Below, piece by piece: positions 6,020-10,320 of a stretch of 10,320 bases of DNA (its first letter is position 1; each line of letters begins with the position of its first letter). The stretch is from Stenotrophomonas_A sp035539015 (GTDB lineage: Bacteria > Pseudomonadota > Gammaproteobacteria > Xanthomonadales > Xanthomonadaceae), in contig DATLJF010000088.1 of assembly GCA_035539015.1 (NCBI GenBank), positions 1-10,320 of the forward strand. The letters are read 5' to 3'. The translations under genes and the position numbers were made by a program. Under the pieces are notes generated by a model. The model saw only the letters and a list, made by a program, of their open reading frames with translations, searched no databases and had not been told where the DNA came from.

Positions 6020-7794
6020 GACGCCTCCTGCCAACTGCGCGACAAGCGCATCGCGGCGATGATCAGGCCAACGTGCGAATAGGTCTGCGGGAAGTTGCCC
6101 CAGGCCTCGCCATCCTCGAACGCCAGGTCCTCGGACAACAACCCCAGGTGGTTGCGCCGCGCCAGGATGCGCTCGAACATCTCCCGGGCCTCGTCCTTGC
6201 GCCCGATCGCGGCCAGCGCGTCGATATACCAGAACGTACAGATGGTGAAGCTGGTCTCCGGCTCGCCGAAGTCGTCCGGCGCGATATAGCGGTAGAGCGA
6301 GTCACCATGCTTGAGGTCGCGGCCGATGACTTCGACGGTGGCGACGAAGCGCGGATCCATCGCCTCGATGATCCCGATGTCCGACAGCAGCAGCAGCGAG
6401 GCATCCAGGCGATGGCCGCCCAGCGTATCGGTGAAGTGGCCGAGCTCCTCGCTCCATGCCGCGCCGAGCACGTGATCGCGCAGCGCATCGGCGCGGCCGC
6501 GCCAATGCCCGCGGCGGTCTTCCAGGCCGAGGCGTTCGGCGATCTTGGCCAGGCGGTCGCATGCCGCCCAGCACATGGCCGCGGTATAGGTGTGGACCTC
6601 GGCACGGCCGCGGAATTCCCACAGCCCGGCGTCGGGCACGTTGTATAGGGCAAAGGCCTGCTCGCCCAAGGGCTCCAGGCGCTTGAACGCAGCGATATCG
6701 CCAGGGTCCTTCAGGCGCAGGTCGAAGAACAACTGGGTCGAGGCCAGCACCACGCTGCCGTAAACGTCATGCTGCTTCTGGATCCAGGCGAGATTGCCGC
6801 GGCGCACCGGGCCCATGCCGCGATAGCCATCGAGCGACTCGACCTCGTGCTCCTCCAGCTGCGACTCGAAGCCGATCCCGTACAACGGCTGCATGGTGCC
6901 GTCGCTGGTGGCGATGTTGAAGATGTAGCCGATGAATTGCTCCATCGTGCGCGTGGCGCCGAGGCGGTTGAGCGCGCGCACGACAAAGGCCGCATCGCGC
7001 AGCCAGCAATAGCGGTAGTCCCAGTTGCGCGGGGTATGCGGCGCTTCGGGAATGGAGGTGGTCATCGCCGCGATGATCGCGCCGCTGTCTTCGTACTGGC
7101 ATAGCTTGAGCGTGATCGCGCTGCGGATCACCGCTTCCTGCCAATCCAGCGGCACCGAGAGATAGCGCACCCATTCGCGCCAATACTCCTCGGTGCGCTC
7201 GTAGGCTTCCTGCACGTAGCCGGTGAGCGAGCGCATCAGCGACTCGTCCACGCCGAGTACCAGGTGCACCGGATGGTTGAGTACGAAGGGCAGGCCGTCG
7301 CGGACGAAGCGGATCGGCACGTCGGTGGTCAGGCGCAGGGTGAAGTCCGGCAGCTGCCAGCGGATGTGGTTGCTGCCCCAGGTCGACTCCGGCGCGCGTG
7401 CGCCCCAGTCGGCCAGCGGCCGCGCCCGCACCACGATGCGTGGCGCACCGGACAGTGGCCGGATCTGCCGCACGATGCTGACCGGCCGATAGAAGCGATT
7501 GTGGTTGCGCCAGCGCGGGGCGAAGTCGATCACCTCGATCGCGCCCCCCTTGCTGTCGCGCAGGACCGTGCGCAGGATCGCGGTATTGGGGATATAGGCC
7601 TGCTCGCTGTCCTGGAAGTCTTCCAGTTCGACCGCGAAGTCGCCGCCCTCGATGCGCGGGGACAGGAGCTTGCAGAAGGCCGGGTCGCCGTCGAAGGTCG
7701 GCAGGCAGCTCCACACCACCCGCGCCTGGCGGTCGATGAGGGCGCCGAAGCTGCAGTTGCCGATGACACCCAGGTCCAGGTTCGGTTCGCGCAT
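6016..7794 (-). CDS. Glycoside hydrolase family 15 protein (trehalase or glucoamylase-like)
   Basis: GH15 enzymes are inverting hydrolases that release beta-glucose from alpha-glucosidic ends. The family includes glucoamylases and bacterial/archaeal trehalases. From ATG 7794 the protein has 592 residues and no signal peptide, so it should act in the cytoplasm. The N-terminal beta-sandwich region begins NLDLGVIGNCSFGALID and includes WSCLPTFDGDP. The (alpha/alpha)6 barrel starts near residue 220. It carries PRNWDYRYCWLRDAA (residues about 255-269) and the LEEHEVESLDGYRGMGPVR region (about 313-331), which aligns with the general-acid part of the family. GEAWGNFPQTYSH follows near 562-574, with the probable general-base Glu563. 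An upstream ATG (7821) would add nine residues; I prefer 7794, which has GAGGAA ten bases upstream (7805-7810). It lies 69 bases after otsB and overlaps otsA by four. The context favours trehalose as substrate, but this is inference. Confidence 0.93.
   Translation of the reverse strand: MREPNLDLGVIGNCSFGALIDRQARVVWSCLPTFDGDPAFCKLLSPRIEGGDFAVELEDFQDSEQAYIPNTAILRTVLRDSKGGAIEVIDFAPRWRNHNRFYRPVSIVRQIRPLSGAPRIVVRARPLADWGARAPESTWGSNHIRWQLPDFTLRLTTDVPIRFVRDGLPFVLNHPVHLVLGVDESLMRSLTGYVQEAYERTEEYWREWVRYLSVPLDWQEAVIRSAITLKLCQYEDSGAIIAAMTTSIPEAPHTPRNWDYRYCWLRDAAFVVRALNRLGATRTMEQFIGYIFNIATSDGTMQPLYGIGFESQLEEHEVESLDGYRGMGPVRRGNLAWIQKQHDVYGSVVLASTQLFFDLRLKDPGDIAAFKRLEPLGEQAFALYNVPDAGLWEFRGRAEVHTYTAAMCWAACDRLAKIAERLGLEDRRGHWRGRADALRDHVLGAAWSEELGHFTDTLGGHRLDASLLLLSDIGIIEAMDPRFVATVEVIGRDLKHGDSLYRYIAPDDFGEPETSFTICTFWYIDALAAIGRKDEAREMFERILARRNHLGLLSEDLAFEDGEAWGNFPQTYSHVGLIIAAMRLSRSWQEAS
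6024..6029 (-). promoter_or_regulatory. Shine-Dalgarno of otsA inside the GH15 coding end
   Basis: Read on the minus strand this is a perfect AGGAGG four bases before the otsA ATG (AGGAGGCGTCATG). It lies within the last codons of the upstream GH15 gene. It decides the otsA start at 6019 rather than 6034 and, with the ATGA overlap, supports coupled translation. The spacing is slightly short. Confidence 0.75.
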
Positions 7795-7863
7795 GGGGTG
7801 AGGGTTCCTCGGTAGTTGCATGGCTTGTTCCAGGAAGAGGCGGCCGCAGTGCGAACGCCGGCG

Positions 7864-8628
7864 CTACGGCAGCGCCGCGTTCTCCTGCAGCCAGGCATGC
7901 ACGGCGCGGGTGTCCGGCAGCGAAAGCTTGGCCTGGGTTGGTTCGCGCGCGCCCACCCGCACGCCCCAGCCATTGAGGCGCTGGGCGGCGACGAAGCCGT
8001 ACTCATCGGTGAGGTCATCGCCGACGAAGAACGGCGTGCGGCCAGCGAAGGGCGCGCGCTGCATAATCAGTTCCACTGCCACGCCCTTGTCGGCGCCCTG
8101 CGGCACGAACTCGACGACGTGGTCGCCGGGCTGCAGGCGATAGCCAGGCAGCGCGCCGATCTGTTCGCGGGCGAAGGCCAGCACGTTCTCCGCAGCGTCG
8201 GGGGCGCCACGCCAGTGCAAGGCCATGCTCACGCCCTTGCCCTCGACGCGCACGCCAGGATGGTTGCGCGCCATGTGGCTGGCGCGCTCGTGGAGCCCAT
8301 GCAGCCAATCAGTGGTGTCCGAGGCCGCGGGCATCGCCGCGCGGGCGGCCAGGTCGCTGCGCAGCTCATGGCCATGCAGGCCGGCGGCAGGCAGGCGCAG
8401 GGGCGCGAACAAGGCATCCAGTTGCGCCAGCGGCCGTCCGCTGACCAGGGCCACGGCACCGCCGAGGCGGTCGCTGAGCATGCCGATCGCCTCGCGCACC
8501 TGCGGCACCAACTGCACCTCGAGTGGATTCTCGGCGAAGTCGATCAGCGTACCGTCGACGTCGAGGAACAGTGCGCAGGCCTCGTCGAGCAAGGGCGGCG
8601 GCGGTCGGAAAGGGGGGATTTCTGACAT
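7864..8628 (-). CDS. otsB: Trehalose-6-phosphate phosphatase
   Basis: OtsB removes phosphate from trehalose-6-phosphate to release trehalose, the second step after OtsA. The 254-residue protein is a HAD-superfamily phosphatase with all signature motifs. FLDVDGTL carries the nucleophile Asp23 and acid/base Asp25, and ALVSGR carries motif II Ser63. Lys181 lies in QGADKG, and GDDLTDE (203-209) holds the magnesium-binding acids. A cap domain fills the middle, with AGLHGHELR and HPGVRVEGKGVSMALHWR, typical of the OtsB/T6PP branch. The start at ATG 8628 gives the usual short N-terminus before motif I. An inverted repeat directly abuts this start codon and includes the only Shine-Dalgarno-like GAGGGG. 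It is the first gene of the trehalose operon. The upstream receptor gene on the same strand ends 126 bases away. Confidence 0.95.
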   Translation of the reverse strand: MSEIPPFRPPPPLLDEACALFLDVDGTLIDFAENPLEVQLVPQVREAIGMLSDRLGGAVALVSGRPLAQLDALFAPLRLPAAGLHGHELRSDLAARAAMPAASDTTDWLHGLHERASHMARNHPGVRVEGKGVSMALHWRGAPDAAENVLAFAREQIGALPGYRLQPGDHVVEFVPQGADKGVAVELIMQRAPFAGRTPFFVGDDLTDEYGFVAAQRLNGWGVRVGAREPTQAKLSLPDTRAVHAWLQENAALP

Positions 8629-8652
8629 GCCCCTCAGTATGCATTGAGGGGC
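8629..8652 (-). promoter_or_regulatory. Perfect inverted repeat abutting the otsB start codon
   Basis: GCCCCTCA (8629-8636) and TGAGGGGC (8645-8652) form a perfect 8-bp dyad around an 8-base loop (8637-8644). In the otsB mRNA the 3' arm UGAGGGGC runs straight into the AUG, so the hairpin would hold the only ribosome-site-like bases in a GC-rich stem. No T-run follows, so it is not a normal terminator of the upstream gene. It could be a translational switch or a DNA operator; the sequence does not decide between these. The repeat itself is certain and the role is inferred. Confidence 0.55.
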
Positions 8653-8754
8653 GTGATATTCAGGTTAGCGCCGCGACTGATCTGACTGGCCAGCCACCAC
8701 GATGCCGTCGCAACGGCCCCGAATATTGAAAGACCAGCGCTCTCGCTCTAACCC
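8653..8754 (-). other. Gap between the receptor gene and otsB; no clear promoter or terminator
   Basis: About 100 bases with no credible gene. A weak hairpin with 5-bp arms GCCGT/ACGGC (8704-8708 and 8713-8717) has no following T-run on the minus strand. I see no convincing -35/-10 pair for otsB. Read-through from the upstream receptor into the trehalose operon therefore cannot be excluded. Confidence 0.4.
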
Positions 8755-10320
8755 TTAAAACACATACCGCACCCGCCCATACCAATACGCCCCATTGCTC
8801 CCGATCGGCGACAACACGTCATACGGCAGGTTGCCGAAGTAGTAGATGTCCTCGTTGGAAAGATCCGGGTAGTTGTCCAGTACGTTCTGGCCGCCGATCG
8901 CCAGGCTCCACTGCGGGGTGAAGTGGTACTCCGCTTCCAGGTCCAGCTGCCATTCGGCGCCATAGGTCTGGCGGGGGATATAGCCATCGCCGAAGTCGAA
9001 CACGCGGGTGGCGCTGCCGTAGCGGCTCAGGCGGCTTTGCAGGGCCCAGCGGTCGTTGTTCCAGGCGGCGGCGAACTGGCCGCGGGTGCGCGGCGTGGCA
9101 TCGGTCAGGGTGTTGCTCTCCTCCACCCCGAACAGCACGTAGTCCGGGTCCAGCGCCAACAGTTGCGCCGGCGTGGCGACGACGTTGCGCAGTTCGGTCT
9201 TGGCGTAGCTATAGGTGCCGGTCAGCAACAACTGGCCGCCGGCCAGCGACTGGCGCCAATTGGCGACCAGTTCGGCGCCGCGCGTGCGGGTGTCGGCGGC
9301 GTTGACGAAGAAGCTGGCGCTCTGCACGCCGGCCACGCCGAAGGTGTCGGCAACGAAATCGGTGAGCGCATCGCCGGTGATGTCCTCGGACAGCGCGACG
9401 CGATCGTCGATGTCGATCTGGAAGAAGTCCAGCGACAAGTCGAAGTGCTCGCCGGCACGGCTGGTGAAGCCAACGCTGTAGTTGCGCGACTTCTCCGGGT
9501 CCAGTGGCTGCGCCCCCAGGGCCCGCGCGATCGGATTGTTGACCGAGAGCAGGCGGCCCTGGACCAGCCGGCCGGCGGCGTCGTAACCGGTGGAAGTGGC
9601 CTCGTAGCCGATCTGGCTCAGCGAAGGTGCACGAAAGTTGTTCGAAATCGCGCCGCGCAGCGCGAATGCCGGCACGAATTCATAGCGCGCCGCGAGCTTG
9701 CCGGTCCACTGGCTGCCGAAATCCTGGTAGTGCTCGTAGCGGCCGGCGATATCGGTGGAGAGCTTCTCGCCGAATTGGCTCGACAGGCTGACGTAGGCGC
9801 TGGCGACATTGCGCGACAGGTCGGCCTCGTCCTGCGGCGTGAGCCCGCCGCCGGCCTGCGAGCCGGTCGGGCGATCGGTATACGGGCCGGCAGCGTAGCT
9901 GGCCGGGTCGCCGGCGTGGGTGCGATATTGCTCGCGCCGCAGTTCAACGCCGGTGCCCAGGGTGTGCGAAGCACTGCCGGTGTTGAACACGCGCGTCAGG
10001 TCGAAGTTGCCCACCGTCTGGTCGAAGGCATAGTCGCCGGTCTTGAAGCGGGTCGGGCTACCGGGCCCGAGCGAGGCATTGATCGAGTTCTTCAGCCGGT
10101 AGGTGAAGTCGTTGCGGCCGTAGTCCAGGCTGGCGTCGTAGTCCCAATCGCCCCACTGTCCACGCACGCCGGCAACGACCTGCGCATCACGGTTTTCGCC
10201 CAGCGACACCGGTCGGAAGCCATCGGGATAGACCTGCGGCCAGTTGCTGCTGTCGTCCGGATAGCGGAAATAATTGGCGCCTTCAGTGTCGCGCTGATTG
10301 TAGGTGCCGAAGAAGTACAA
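8755..10320 (-). CDS. TonB-dependent outer membrane receptor, C-terminal part, 5' end outside window
   Basis: TonB-dependent receptors import siderophores, vitamins or oligosaccharides across the outer membrane using the proton-motive force relayed by TonB. The 521 visible residues are the 22-stranded beta-barrel region. They show alternating aromatic/polar strands and typical segments: KLAARYEFVPAFALRGAISN followed by NFRAPSLSQIGYE, PEKSRNYSVGFTSR, FDLSLDFFQIDIDDRV, TRGAELVANWRQSL, and near the end IGGQNVLDNYPD. The protein ends LSPIGSNGAYWYGRVRYVF, with the C-terminal phenylalanine recognised by the BAM machinery. The frame is still open at base 10320, so the plug domain, TonB box and signal peptide lie to the right; the TTG at the edge is not a real start. 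The substrate cannot be deduced. The stop is TAA. It lies on the same strand as otsB, 126 bases upstream. Confidence 0.94.
   Translation of the reverse strand: MYFFGTYNQRDTEGANYFRYPDDSSNWPQVYPDGFRPVSLGENRDAQVVAGVRGQWGDWDYDASLDYGRNDFTYRLKNSINASLGPGSPTRFKTGDYAFDQTVGNFDLTRVFNTGSASHTLGTGVELRREQYRTHAGDPASYAAGPYTDRPTGSQAGGGLTPQDEADLSRNVASAYVSLSSQFGEKLSTDIAGRYEHYQDFGSQWTGKLAARYEFVPAFALRGAISNNFRAPSLSQIGYEATSTGYDAAGRLVQGRLLSVNNPIARALGAQPLDPEKSRNYSVGFTSRAGEHFDLSLDFFQIDIDDRVALSEDITGDALTDFVADTFGVAGVQSASFFVNAADTRTRGAELVANWRQSLAGGQLLLTGTYSYAKTELRNVVATPAQLLALDPDYVLFGVEESNTLTDATPRTRGQFAAAWNNDRWALQSRLSRYGSATRVFDFGDGYIPRQTYGAEWQLDLEAEYHFTPQWSLAIGGQNVLDNYPDLSNEDIYYFGNLPYDVLSPIGSNGAYWYGRVRYVF

Noticed and set aside
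8366..8644. 92-codon minus-strand frame starting in the otsB leader hairpin loop
   Set aside because: It overlaps otsB out of frame and has shadow-type Arg/Ala/Pro composition. It is kept only as a possible decoy start within the hairpin finding, not as a gene.
8704..8717. Small hairpin GCCGT/ACGGC as terminator of the receptor gene
   Set aside because: Only five base pairs and no T-run downstream on the minus strand.

Overview
The window is GC-rich and gene-dense. Its gene content and protein features (a bamD / rluD-pgeF divergent block next to a glutamine-dependent nadE, and an otsB-GH15-otsA trehalose operon downstream of a TonB-dependent receptor) suggest a gammaproteobacterium of the Xanthomonadaceae/Lysobacteraceae type. 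That placement is inference from gene order and protein style, not from a marker search. No mobile element, tRNA, rRNA or CRISPR array is visible, and the region reads as ordinary chromosomal backbone.

Left part (1-2343): the 3' three quarters of nadE run rightward and end at a perfect 12-bp hairpin that probably terminates transcription from both sides. Facing it is bamD, an outer-membrane-assembly lipoprotein gene on the minus strand. A short divergent promoter region of about 130 bases separates bamD from rluD.

Middle (2344-4651): a tightly overlapped plus-strand operon. rluD (23S rRNA pseudouridine synthase) is followed by pgeF (laccase-domain multicopper-like/purine-nucleoside protein), which overlaps it by one base. 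A small DUF4166 protein of unknown function follows, overlapping pgeF by four bases. Its stop codon directly abuts the stop codon of the convergent otsA, with no spacer.

Right part (4652-10320): all genes are on the minus strand. Read in transcription order they are a partial TonB-dependent outer-membrane receptor, a 126-base gap, otsB (trehalose-6-phosphate phosphatase), a glycoside hydrolase family 15 protein and otsA (trehalose-6-phosphate synthase). The last three form an operon. GH15 and otsA overlap by ATGA, and an AGGAGG ribosome site for otsA lies inside the GH15 coding end. OtsA and OtsB together make trehalose from UDP-glucose and glucose-6-phosphate. The embedded GH15 enzyme is a good candidate for a trehalase or alpha-glucosidase that turns trehalose or a related glucan over. 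A perfect 8-bp inverted repeat sits directly against the otsB start codon and would bury its ribosome-binding region in the mRNA. That repeat is the most distinctive non-coding signal in the window.

I found no clear candidate for a wholly new biological system. The best leads are the otsB leader hairpin, the GH15 gene locked between the two trehalose synthesis genes, and the uncharacterised DUF4166 protein coupled to pgeF.
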